This document shows, piece by piece, positions 29,445 to 37,373 of a stretch of DNA of 64,000 nucleotides. A program made the translations under genes and the position numbers. The notes beneath the pieces are model-generated. The model was not told the DNA's origin and ran no database searches. It was given only the letters and a program-made list of their open reading frames with translations. The stretch is from Agromyces sp. Marseille-P2726 (GTDB lineage: Bacteria > Actinomycetota > Actinomycetes > Actinomycetales > Microbacteriaceae). Numbering within the stretch: the stretch's first letter is position 1; every line of letters starts with the position of its first letter. Location: assembly GCF_902809835.1 (NCBI RefSeq), contig NZ_CADDWM010000010.1, positions 1-64,000 on the forward strand, written 5' to 3'.

Positions 29445-30478
29445 GCGACTGGGCCGGAATCGCCTGGCTGTTCGTGCTGCTCATCGCGAACGCCTTCTTC
29501 GTGGGAGCCGAGTTCGCGGTCATCTCGGCGCGGCGATCACAGATCGAGCCACGTGCCGAGGCCGGAAGCCGCAGCGCGAAGACCGCCCTCTGGGCGATGG
29601 AGCATGCGACCCTCATGCTGGCGATGAGCCAGCTCGGGATCACGATCTGCTCGCTGCTCATCCTGAACGTCTCGGAGCCGGCGATCCATCACCTGCTGGA
29701 GGTCCCGCTCCAGCTGACCGGCTGGTCCGAGGGCGTCGTGTCGACGGTGGCGTTCATTATCGCGCTCGTCCTGGTCTCGTACCTCCACGTCGTCTTCGGC
29801 GAGATGGTGCCGAAGAACCTGTCGTTCTCGGTTCCCGACCGTGCGGTGCTGCTCCTGGCGCCGCCCCTCGTGTTCCTCGCCCGGCTCTTCCGGCCGATCA
29901 TCGTCGCGCTGAACGCCACCGCGAACGGATTCCTCCGGCTCTTCGGCGTCCAGCCGAAGAGCGAGGCCACGTCGACGTACACACTCGAAGAGGTGCAGAC
30001 GATCGTGCACCAGTCGCGCCGTGAGGGCGTGCTCGAGGATGCGAGTGGCACGCTCACCGCCGCCTTCGAGTTCACGACGAAGTGCGTTCGGGATGTCGCC
30101 CTGCCGCCGTCGAGCCTCGTCAGCCTGCCCGCGTCGGCGACGCCGGCCGACGTCGAGCGAGCGGTGGCGCGTCACGGGTTCTCGAGGTACGTCATCCCCG
30201 GAGAGAACGGCGAACCCGAGGGGTACGTGCATCTGAAGGACGTCATCGACCTCGACGACGACGAGTACGACGACCCGATCCCCGCCAAGCGGGTCCGACG
30301 GCTGGTCTCGATCTACGAGGGCACCGACCTCGAGGATGCGCTCGCCACGATGCGCCGCCTCGGAACCCATGTGGCGCGCGCGTTCGACGAGCAGGGCGCG
30401 ACGACGGGCGTCATCTTCCTCGAAGACATCATCGAGGAGCTCGTCGGCGAGGTGGAGGACGCCACCCGCCGCGGTTGA
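29441..30478 (+). CDS. Second CNNM/CorC family protein, lacking the CorC_HlyC domain
   Basis: A 345-residue paralogue of the preceding gene, overlapping it by 4 bases. It has the same DUF21 domain (FFVGAEFAVISARRSQIEPRA, MSQLGITICSLLILNVSEP, FGEMVPKNLSF) and a CBS pair ending TGVIFLEDIIEELVGEVED, but stops there with no C-terminal CorC_HlyC domain. This short form paired with a full-length form is common in Actinobacteria, so it is probably natural. The pair may form a heteromer. Confidence 0.92.
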   Translation: MSDWAGIAWLFVLLIANAFFVGAEFAVISARRSQIEPRAEAGSRSAKTALWAMEHATLMLAMSQLGITICSLLILNVSEPAIHHLLEVPLQLTGWSEGVVSTVAFIIALVLVSYLHVVFGEMVPKNLSFSVPDRAVLLLAPPLVFLARLFRPIIVALNATANGFLRLFGVQPKSEATSTYTLEEVQTIVHQSRREGVLEDASGTLTAAFEFTTKCVRDVALPPSSLVSLPASATPADVERAVARHGFSRYVIPGENGEPEGYVHLKDVIDLDDDEYDDPIPAKRVRRLVSIYEGTDLEDALATMRRLGTHVARAFDEQGATTGVIFLEDIIEELVGEVEDATRRG

Positions 30479-30522
30479 TCGGCCGGCTCGAATTTCACCG
30501 TCCGGGCGGCGGCGGGTGAGCG

Positions 30523-30528
30523 TAGACT
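30523..30528 (+). promoter_or_regulatory. -10 element of the VOC gene
   Basis: TAGACT lies about 33 bases before the ATG at 30561, giving a short leader that contains the ribosome-binding GAGGA. No good -35 at standard spacing. Confidence 0.45.
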
Positions 30529-30560
30529 GACGCGCGACCCGAAGAATTCGAGGAAAAATC

Positions 30561-30998
30561 ATGTTCGAGAAGCTCATGGCGACGGCAGTACTTCCGGCAT
30601 CCGACCTCGCCCGCGCCAAGAAGTGGTGGCACGATGTGCTCGGCCGTGACCCCATGTACGAGGACACCGAGGGTGAGGCGATGTACTACGACATCGGCGG
30701 CCTGCCCGTGCTGGTCTACCGCAGCGACTTCGCGGGCACGGCCCAGAACACCGCACTCGGTCTCATGACCGACAACCTCGACCGCGACATGACGGAACTG
30801 CGCACGCACGGTGTCATGTTCCACGACTACGACATGCCCGGACTGAAGACCGACCATGGCGTGGCCGAGATGGGCGATGGGGAACGCAGCGCCTGGTTCA
30901 GCGACAGCGAGGGCAACATCATCGCCATCGGCCAGTACTCCCCGCAGATGATGGAGATGGCCATGAAGATGCGCTCTTCCGCCGCGGGAATGGGCTAG
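30561..30998 (+). CDS. VOC family (glyoxalase/dioxygenase-fold) protein
   Basis: A 145-residue protein with the paired beta-alpha-beta-beta-beta modules of the vicinal oxygen chelate superfamily: ATAVLPASDLARAKKWWHDVLG at the start and GERSAWFSDSEGNIIAIGQY near the end. The second module has the ligand-type SDSEGN turn. The substrate cannot be predicted. The C-terminus is Met-rich (PQMMEMAMKMR). GAGGA before ATG at 30561 supports the start. Its TAG stop overlaps the HAD stop on the other strand within CTAG. Confidence 0.87.
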   Translation: MFEKLMATAVLPASDLARAKKWWHDVLGRDPMYEDTEGEAMYYDIGGLPVLVYRSDFAGTAQNTALGLMTDNLDRDMTELRTHGVMFHDYDMPGLKTDHGVAEMGDGERSAWFSDSEGNIIAIGQYSPQMMEMAMKMRSSAAGMG

Positions 30999-31630
30999 CG
31001 CGAGGCCAGCGACCGCAGCCACGACTCGAGCGACACGGCATCCGTGAACACGTGGCCGTCGCCGCCGACGGCCTTGGCGCCCTCCACGTTCTCGGACCTG
31101 TTGTCGACGAACAGGAATTCGGCGGGCGTGATACCGAGTTCGTCGATGACGTGCTCGTAGATCGCGGCATGCGGCTTCACCAGCCGCAGTTCGCCGCTCA
31201 CGAAGACCCGCTCGAAGAGCGGCGCGAACGAGCCATGCCGCAGCCAGCCGATGAAGTCGGGGCCCGCGTTGGAGAGCAATGCGAGGCGGGTGCGTCCCCG
31301 GGCGAGGGCGTGCAGCACCGAGAGCGTCGCGGGGTCGACACTCAGCCAGCCCCGATGGTCGATCGCCCAGAGCTCGTGGACGTCGATCGAACCCCATTCG
31401 ACGCCGAGGTCGGCACCGACCGCTGTCCAGTACTCGGCGATCGTCGCCGTGCCCTGGTCGAGCGGCTCACGGTGCGCCCAGTAGGCCGTCCAGAACGGCT
31501 CGGCATCGACGCCGGCCCTCGAGACGAGCAGGGCACGGTCGGCGTCGGAGGGCGGTCGCGAGATCACCTCGCCGTAATCGAACACCACGACCCGTGGGGA
31601 GAGAGCGATCGGCGGGACTGTCGCGGTCAT
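30995..31630 (-). CDS. HAD family hydrolase (subfamily IA type)
   Basis: A 211-residue haloacid-dehalogenase-like hydrolase. Motif I is VVFDYGEVIS (nucleophile Asp, with Gly in place of the usual second Asp, as in YihX-like members). Motif II is LLSNAGPDF, motif III Lys is in RLVKPHAAIYEHV, and motif IV is EFLFVDNRSENV. A helical cap lies between motifs I and II. It is likely a small-molecule phosphatase. TAGGTT lies 7 bases before ATG at 31630 and overlaps the -10 of the divergent nnrD. Confidence 0.88.
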   Translation of the reverse strand: MTATVPPIALSPRVVVFDYGEVISRPPSDADRALLVSRAGVDAEPFWTAYWAHREPLDQGTATIAEYWTAVGADLGVEWGSIDVHELWAIDHRGWLSVDPATLSVLHALARGRTRLALLSNAGPDFIGWLRHGSFAPLFERVFVSGELRLVKPHAAIYEHVIDELGITPAEFLFVDNRSENVEGAKAVGGDGHVFTDAVSLESWLRSLASR

Positions 31631-31637
31631 CCTCCCC

Positions 31638-31647
31638 AACCTATCGT
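31638..31647. promoter_or_regulatory. Divergent promoter with overlapping -10 elements (HAD / nnrD)
   Basis: On the plus strand TATCGT (31642-31647) is 6 bases before the nnrD ATG. On the minus strand TAGGTT (31643-31638) is 7 bases before the HAD ATG. The two -10 elements share two bases, so only one polymerase could melt this site at a time. Confidence 0.55.
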
Positions 31648-31653
31648 TGGAGC

Positions 31654-32496
31654 ATGGCGGGCTGGCGGGAGTGGACGGCGGACGACGCATCCGAGTGGAT
31701 CGCCGCACCCGCGGCGGGCGACGACAAGTACTCGCGAGGCGTGCTCGGAGTCGTGTGCGGATCCTCGGAGTACCCGGGTGCGGCCGTCCTCAGCGTCGAG
31801 GCGGCCCATCGTGCCGGCGTCGGGATGGTGCGCTACACCGGACCGCGCGCCCTTCGACAGGCGGTGCTCGCCAGGCGCCCCGAGACCGTGACGGTGGCGG
31901 GGCGGGGGCAGGCCCGGCTCATCGGGGCGGGCATCGACCAGGGGCGTCGCTCGTTCGTGCTGCTCGGCGACCTCGGTCACGCGCTCGCGGCCGGCGTTCC
32001 GGTGGTGCTCGATGCGGGCGCCCTCGACCTCGTCGGCACGCACTCGGCGCCGACGGTCATCACCCCGCACGCCCGCGAGCTCACATCCCTGCTCGTCGCG
32101 AGGGAGATCTCGACGAGCCTCGCCCAGGTGCGCGAGGACCCCGCAAGGTGGGCCGAGCGTGCCGCCGTCGAACTGGGCGTCGCCGTGCTCCTGAAGGGCG
32201 CCGTCACCCACGTCTGCGACCCCTCGGGCCATCGGTACACCGTGACCGCACCCACGCACTGGCTCGCCACCGCCGGCACCGGTGACGTACTGGGCGGCAT
32301 CCTCGGGGCGCTCGCCGCCACGCACCACGAGCGACTCGCGGTCGAGGCGCCGGCCCTGACCGCGCTCGCCGCCACGGCGGCCTGGGTGCACGGACAGGCT
32401 GCCCGGCGCGCGAGTGCGGACGCGGGCGGCGGCCCCGTCACGGCACTCGACATCGCGGCACGGGTTCCGCACGTGGTGGGCACCCTCATCGCCTGA
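31654..32496 (+). CDS. nnrD: ADP-dependent NAD(P)H-hydrate dehydratase
   Basis: Repairs damaged hydrated NADH and NADPH (S-NADHX/S-NADPHX) at the cost of ADP. The 280 residues show the ribokinase-like carbohydrate kinase fold: DKYSRGVLGVVCGSSEYPGAAVLS, then AHRAGVGMVRY near residues 25-61, the PTVITPHARELTSLL loop, VLLKGAVTHV, and the nucleotide-binding and catalytic TAGTGDVLGGILGAL. There is no N-terminal NnrE epimerase domain, so that activity is elsewhere. The start is fixed by the adjacent -10 element. Confidence 0.92.
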   Translation: MAGWREWTADDASEWIAAPAAGDDKYSRGVLGVVCGSSEYPGAAVLSVEAAHRAGVGMVRYTGPRALRQAVLARRPETVTVAGRGQARLIGAGIDQGRRSFVLLGDLGHALAAGVPVVLDAGALDLVGTHSAPTVITPHARELTSLLVAREISTSLAQVREDPARWAERAAVELGVAVLLKGAVTHVCDPSGHRYTVTAPTHWLATAGTGDVLGGILGALAATHHERLAVEAPALTALAATAAWVHGQAARRASADAGGGPVTALDIAARVPHVVGTLIA

Positions 32497-32507
32497 TGAC
32501 GCTCGGA

Positions 32508-32513
32508 TAGGCT
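32508..32513 (+). promoter_or_regulatory. -10 element, leaderless start of the GT87 gene
   Basis: TAGGCT followed by 7 bases and the ATG at 32521. Confidence 0.5.
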
Positions 32514-32520
32514 CGTCGTC

Positions 32521-33825
32521 ATGGCGATGCGGGACGTGCGCGAGACCTCCTCGCCGCCGACCTCCATCGGCCGCATCCTCGCTGGGCGCGCCGCCCTGTG
32601 GACGGCATTCGTGCTCGTGCACGGTGGGCTCGTGGCCCTGAACATCTGGGGCCAGGGGTGGCCCCTCGGCGACGTCGTGTCGGTCTACCGGGTGTGGGCC
32701 GAGAACGCGGCCGACGGGTACGTCCGCATGGGCATCGATGTCCCCTGGGTGTACCCGATCCTCGCGTTCGCGCCCATGGCCGCGTCGCTCGCCTTCGGCG
32801 GGGCCGCGTACGGCCTCACCTGGCTCGGCATCATGGTCGTTCTCGACGCGATCGCGTTCGCCATCCTGCTGGGTCGGCGCACGCTGTCACGCACTCGGCG
32901 CATCGCCGCCTGGTGGTGGCTGGCATTCCTCGGCCTGCTCGGCCCCATCGCCATCGCACGTATCGACGCCGTCACGGTGCCGCTCGCCATCACCGGACTG
33001 ATCTGGGCCGTCGGCCGGCCTCGGGTGGCCGCCGCGCTCCTCACCGTCGGTGCCTGGGTGAAGGTCTGGCCGGCCGCGCTCGTCGCGGCGCTCCTCGTCT
33101 CGTCCCGGCGTCGCGTCGAGGTCGCCATCATCGCCGCGGCGCTGAGCTTCGGCATCCTCGTGGTCAGCCTCCTGGCCGGCTCGGGACTGAACGCGTTCGG
33201 CTTCATCGCCGAGCAGGCGGGGCGGGGTCTGCAGATCGAGGCGCCGCTCGCGGTCGCCTGGCTCTGGCAGATGGTCGGCAGCGCCGAGGGCGTCGAGATC
33301 GTGTACGACCGCGACATCCTGACGTTCCAGATCCAAGCACCAGGGGCGGATGTCGCGGCCGCACTCACCACTCCACTGATGATCGTGGGCGTCGCTGCGG
33401 TTCTGCTCATCGGCGTCCGCACCGCGCGGCGGGGTGCGCCCATCGGCCGCCTGCTCCCGCCGCTCGCCCTGTCGCTCACCGTCGTGCTGATGCTCGCGAA
33501 CAAGGTCGGTTCCCCCCAGTTCACCGCATGGCTCGCCGCGCCCGTCATCCTCGGGCTCGTGCTGCGACCGAGGCGCTACCCGGTTCCCGCCGCGATCGCC
33601 GCGGCGATCGCGGCGCTCACGCACGTCATCTACCCGTACTGGTACGGGTGGCTCCTCGCCGCACATCCGGGCTTCGTGCTCGTCGTCACAGTGAAGGCCG
33701 TGCTCCTGGTCGTCCTGCTCGGCTGGGGCATCCACGCCGTCTGGCAGGCTGGAGGCAGCCGTGCGTCGACGGGTCGCGTGCCCTCGACCGCGTCACGGCA
33801 TCGGCAGACGGAGTCGGCCGACTGA
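32521..33825 (+). CDS. GT87-type polytopic membrane glycosyltransferase
   Basis: A 434-residue membrane protein with about ten helices and the layout of the GT87 (DUF2029) family, polyprenol-phosphate-mannose-dependent mannosyltransferases of actinobacterial envelope glycans. After the first helix comes an extracytoplasmic loop with VVSVYRVWAENAADGYVRMGIDVPW, then alternating helices, with VGAWVKVWPAALVAALLV near residues 175-195 typical of the family. The C-terminus is basic and cytoplasmic. The substrate is not defined. A thiamine-binding-type gene follows 17 bases downstream. Confidence 0.8.
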   Translation: MAMRDVRETSSPPTSIGRILAGRAALWTAFVLVHGGLVALNIWGQGWPLGDVVSVYRVWAENAADGYVRMGIDVPWVYPILAFAPMAASLAFGGAAYGLTWLGIMVVLDAIAFAILLGRRTLSRTRRIAAWWWLAFLGLLGPIAIARIDAVTVPLAITGLIWAVGRPRVAAALLTVGAWVKVWPAALVAALLVSSRRRVEVAIIAAALSFGILVVSLLAGSGLNAFGFIAEQAGRGLQIEAPLAVAWLWQMVGSAEGVEIVYDRDILTFQIQAPGADVAAALTTPLMIVGVAAVLLIGVRTARRGAPIGRLLPPLALSLTVVLMLANKVGSPQFTAWLAAPVILGLVLRPRRYPVPAAIAAAIAALTHVIYPYWYGWLLAAHPGFVLVVTVKAVLLVVLLGWGIHAVWQAGGSRASTGRVPSTASRHRQTESAD

Positions 33826-33842
33826 AGCTCGAGGAGGAACTC

Positions 33843-34163
33843 ATGCTGGTGGCATTCTCGGTCGCCCCGAGCGGGACGGGTCGCGCCGACGACTCCGTGC
33901 ACGACGCGGTGGCGGCCGCCGTGAGGATCGTCCGGAATTCGGGCCTCCCGAACCGGACGACGTCGATGTTCACCGAGATCGAGGGCGAGTGGGACGAGGT
34001 CTTCGACGTGATCCGCAGGGCGACGGAGGCCGTGGGCGCGTACGGCTCCCGGGTGTCGCTCGTGCTGAAGGCCGACATCCGCCCGGGCCGCGCGGGTGAG
34101 CTCGACGGCAAGGTCGAGCGGCTGGAGGCCGGGCTCGGCGACGGCGGCGACGGCCACGCCTAG
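33843..34163 (+). CDS. Thiamine-binding (MTH1187/YkoF-like) protein
   Basis: A 106-residue ferredoxin-fold protein of the MTH1187/DUF77 group, whose members bind thiamine or its pyrimidine moiety. Conserved features are LVAFSVAPSGTG at the start, SGLPNRTTSMFTEIEGEWDEVFDVIRRA, and VSLVLKADIRPGRAGEL. A 10-15 residue Gly/Asp-rich tail follows. ATG at 33843 follows GAGGAGG. It is probably co-transcribed with the GT87 gene. The molecular role in cells is poorly known. Confidence 0.88.
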   Translation: MLVAFSVAPSGTGRADDSVHDAVAAAVRIVRNSGLPNRTTSMFTEIEGEWDEVFDVIRRATEAVGAYGSRVSLVLKADIRPGRAGELDGKVERLEAGLGDGGDGHA

Positions 34164-34201
34164 CGGCTCGAGCCACGAATGGTGACCGCCGCGGCATCCG
34201 C

Positions 34202-34852
34202 TCAGTCGGACTGCAGCAGGATGCCGTCGAGGATCGCGCGCTTGCGCAGCGCCACCTTCGTGCCCACGTCGTACCCCGCGACGCGGTACTTCTCGCGGAT
34301 GCGCTTGAGGTAGCTCTTCGCCGTCTCTTCGGAGATGCCCAGCTGGAACGCGACCGCCTTGACGGGTTGGCCCGCACCGTAGAGCGCCATCACGCGACGT
34401 TCCTGCGCCGACAGCTTCGGCACCGTGCCCTCGTCGGCGAGTGCCACGGCGAGTTCGGGCGTGAGGTACGACTCGCCGCCGCGCGCGGCGCGGATCGCCT
34501 CGACGATGTTCTCGACCGGCTCGGACTTCACGAGGTATCCGAGCGCACCGGCCCCGAGCGCCTCGCGCACGACAGCCGGTTCCGAGTAGGTGCTCATGAG
34601 CATGGTCTGGACGCCGGCCGACTTCAGCATCGACAGCTTGAGCGAGATGGGGATGTTGTCGCGCAGATCGAGATCGAGCAGCACGACGTCGACCGGGAAC
34701 TCGGGATGGGCGAGGAGCTCGGACCATGATGGCACTGCCGCGACCAGATCGATGTCGGATGCCGAGCCTCGAAGCCATTCCGACAGCGCTCCGAGAAGCA
34801 TGCGGTGGTCGTCGACGATCGCCAGGCGGATCGGTGCCGCGGTGTCAGCCAT
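34202..34852 (-). CDS. LuxR/NarL-type response regulator
   Basis: A 216-residue regulator with a receiver domain (about 8-128: IVDDHRMLL, phospho-acceptor Asp60 in VVLLDLDLRDN, and Lys in GYLVKSEP) and a C-terminal LuxR-type HTH (about 145-200: KLSAQERRVMALYGAGQ, VKAVAFQLGISEETAKSYLKRIREKY). It starts directly at the stop of the membrane-protein gene (no gap) in a three-gene operon with a histidine kinase. Targets are unknown. TVPKLS replaces the more usual LTPRE start of the HTH. Confidence 0.92.
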   Translation of the reverse strand: MADTAAPIRLAIVDDHRMLLGALSEWLRGSASDIDLVAAVPSWSELLAHPEFPVDVVLLDLDLRDNIPISLKLSMLKSAGVQTMLMSTYSEPAVVREALGAGALGYLVKSEPVENIVEAIRAARGGESYLTPELAVALADEGTVPKLSAQERRVMALYGAGQPVKAVAFQLGISEETAKSYLKRIREKYRVAGYDVGTKVALRKRAILDGILLQSD

Positions 34853-36121
34853 TCAGCCTCTCCTCGATCGGGCGGCCCCACGGGCCACGGGGCTGCCGAC
34901 GTGGAGATGCGGATCCACCCGGCAGGCGATGTCGATCCGGAAGCTGTCGGCCCCCGTCACGACGTCGTGAACTCCGACACTACCGATAGCGTCCCACGTC
35001 GCCGGGTCGACGCGACGGCGTGGGAGGCCGAAAACCTCGATCGACATGTCGAATCCGGTCACCTTGCCCTCGAACTCATCCATCGTCTCGCGGCATTCGA
35101 CGGTGACCGAGCGTGGCACGAGGGATCGCTTCGACCGCTCGGCGGCCACGAGCAGCCACAGCGCGAGGAGGAGACCGTCGCGCTGTTCCTGGGAGAGGAG
35201 CCCGGCGCATCCGGCCGGATCCTCCACCGTCACCCGGTCGCTGAGGTAGGCGGACTCGGTCACTGCGTGGCGGAGCCACGTGTCGGTGCGCCCCTCGATG
35301 AGCCGCACGCGAAGGCGAGCCGCGAGCGACGCAGCGGTCTCGGCAGCCTCGGGCGGCAGCGGGATCGCGATGCGCCCGGACCCGACGCCGTCGAGGAGGG
35401 TCTCCGCGTCGAAGTCGAGGCGGGCGAGCTCCTCCGAGGCCCGCATGCCGACCGCGGAACGCGGGGGGCCGACCGTGCTCTGCACGAGCGAGAGATCGAG
35501 TTCGCGGCGCACGAGGCGCCGGAACCCGGCGACGCAGAACAGCGTGAGGAGCACCGGGAAGCAGGCTGTGCCGGCCACGGCCACGGCCGCGACCGTGTAC
35601 GCGCCGGCGGCTGCGGCCTGCACCACGGCTTCGACGACGAGCACCCCCGCGATGGCGATGGAGACCGCGGGTGGGATCCGGGTGCCGCGAATCGCTGTGA
35701 CGGGCATGAGCACGGCGCCGGCTGCGGCTCCGGCCGTCGGCATCACGCCGAACTCGAGGAGCCCGGCCGTCGCCGCGACGTCGAGCCACACGGGCAGGAC
35801 GAGGGAGAAGAGCAGCATGACGTAGAGCCAGTCGGGCAGCGTCCGCGAGATGGATCGCGAGATCACGCCGACGCCGACGATGACGCCGAGCGCGATCCAT
35901 GCAGGCCACGGCCCCGGTCCGGGCCGATAGAACTCGGCCAGCGCCAGGGCGTGCAGGAAGTGGGCGAGCACGATGCAGGCCGCCGCGATCGTGATGCCGG
36001 TGGCGAGCCGACGCCCCCCGTGGCTCTCGCGGACGTCGCCGGCCGCGCGCGCCGAGCGCGACGGCCGTCGGAACATCCGCCCGCGCCGGGTGGAGGCCTC
36101 GTCGACCGCCCGCTCGATCAC
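34853..36121 (-). CDS. Unknown membrane protein inside a two-component operon
   Basis: A 422-residue protein with no family that I recognise. Residues about 35-200 hold five or six hydrophobic segments. About 220 cytoplasmic residues follow, with helical stretches (ETAASLAARLRVRLIEGRTD, LLLALWLLVAAERSKRSL) and beta-rich parts (TVECRETMDEFEGKVTGFDMSIE). Layout and length resemble a sensor kinase, but there is no HisKA His motif and no N, G1 or G2 box of HATPase_c. It may be a degenerate kinase or a co-sensor, which is inference. GTG at 36121 overlaps the kinase stop by 4 bases, and it abuts the regulator gene. Confidence 0.78.
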   Translation of the reverse strand: MIERAVDEASTRRGRMFRRPSRSARAAGDVRESHGGRRLATGITIAAACIVLAHFLHALALAEFYRPGPGPWPAWIALGVIVGVGVISRSISRTLPDWLYVMLLFSLVLPVWLDVAATAGLLEFGVMPTAGAAAGAVLMPVTAIRGTRIPPAVSIAIAGVLVVEAVVQAAAAGAYTVAAVAVAGTACFPVLLTLFCVAGFRRLVRRELDLSLVQSTVGPPRSAVGMRASEELARLDFDAETLLDGVGSGRIAIPLPPEAAETAASLAARLRVRLIEGRTDTWLRHAVTESAYLSDRVTVEDPAGCAGLLSQEQRDGLLLALWLLVAAERSKRSLVPRSVTVECRETMDEFEGKVTGFDMSIEVFGLPRRRVDPATWDAIGSVGVHDVVTGADSFRIDIACRVDPHLHVGSPVARGAARSRRG

Positions 36122-37278
36122 GGTTTCGGCACCTCCAGCATCACGGTGGTCCCCGAACCGGGCGAGGAGAAGATGCGTGCTCGGCCGCCGACGGTGTGGA
36201 GACGACCGACGACGGATTCGGCGTACCCGAGCCGAGCCCCGTCGACCGAGTCGGGTTCGAAGCCCGACCCGGCGTCGGTGACCATCGCGCGCACGGTGTG
36301 GTCGTCGTCCGTCACGGTGACATCCGCCTCGTTCACTCCCGAGTGACGACGCACGTTCTCGAGGCACTCGCCCAGCGCCCCGAGGAGTGCGTCGAGGGTC
36401 TCGCGCGGCAGAGCGAGCTGGCCCGCCCCGTGCCAGTTCACGTCGAGCCCCATGCGCGCGAACCGCTGGCGCACCGACTCGAACGTCGTGCTCAGCACCT
36501 CGTCATCGGATTCGGGAGAGAAGATCGCCGTCGACCCGGCGTCGAGCGGGGCGCCGAGTCGCAGTTGGCGCAGCAGCCGCGCGTCGTCGCCGGCCTGCTG
36601 GCGCAGGGCGCTGGGCCCGACGCCGACACCCGAGTGCGCGAGCAGCGAGAGCGTCGCCAGCACGGTGTCGTGGAGCACCCGGGCATCCTGGCGCTGCTGC
36701 GCCTCGAGCTCGCTCGCGAGCCGCTCTGCTTCGTGCGCGCGGCCCACCTCGTCGATCCGGTCCATCGCGTCGGCGATCGCGCGGTCGGTCCAGATCCCGA
36801 GGGCCACGCACGCCGCCCAGCCGGCCGCCGTCGCGACCGCCACCGCGCGGAGATCGTTCCCGCCGACGGCTGCGGTGATCCAGACTGAGATGATCACGGC
36901 GAACGCCAGCCCCGTGACGAGGAGCAGCCCCCTCGGGCGCACCACGAGCGAGATCCCCACGGCGGCCGACGTGACTCCGCCCGAGACGGCCATCGCCGTC
37001 ACGGTGGCCGCGTCGACGGTCGGCGAAATGCCCAGGGTCACGATCAACGCGATGGCGCCGGCGACGACGCCCAGCGCCGGTACCAGTGCGCCCCGGGCGC
37101 TGTGCAGGCCCACGAGCGCGCCGACCGCGATGCTGAGCAGGGCGCCGATGGCCAGCCCGATCGGGCGTACCGCCCCGGGCACCATCAGGCAGACGAGGGC
37201 ACCGGCCGCGCCGACGAGACCGGTGACACGCGCAAGCCTGCGGAGCAGCCGGTCGCGTTCCTTGTGGATGCGCTTCAC
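36118..37278 (-). CDS. Membrane sensor histidine kinase
   Basis: A 386-residue NarX/DesK-type kinase. About six hydrophobic helices (20-165) form the sensor, with no large external loop. A dimerisation region has RQDARVLHDTVLATLSLLA with the likely phospho-acceptor His203, and the C-terminal HATPase_c has ECLENVRRHSGVNEADV and DAGSGFEPDSV. HisKA_3-type kinases pair with LuxR-type regulators such as the one two genes downstream. GTG at 37278 follows GAGGTGGTGGA; GTG at 37302 has poor spacing. It is first in the operon. Confidence 0.9.
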   Translation of the reverse strand: MKRIHKERDRLLRRLARVTGLVGAAGALVCLMVPGAVRPIGLAIGALLSIAVGALVGLHSARGALVPALGVVAGAIALIVTLGISPTVDAATVTAMAVSGGVTSAAVGISLVVRPRGLLLVTGLAFAVIISVWITAAVGGNDLRAVAVATAAGWAACVALGIWTDRAIADAMDRIDEVGRAHEAERLASELEAQQRQDARVLHDTVLATLSLLAHSGVGVGPSALRQQAGDDARLLRQLRLGAPLDAGSTAIFSPESDDEVLSTTFESVRQRFARMGLDVNWHGAGQLALPRETLDALLGALGECLENVRRHSGVNEADVTVTDDDHTVRAMVTDAGSGFEPDSVDGARLGYAESVVGRLHTVGGRARIFSSPGSGTTVMLEVPKP

Positions 37279-37373
37279 TCCACCACCTCGAGGCCCGGAC
37301 ACCTTACACGCAGGTGCCGTTCCTTGGAAACTGTAGCGGAGACGGTGCGGATGTCGATTGCCGAGCGTCGAGC

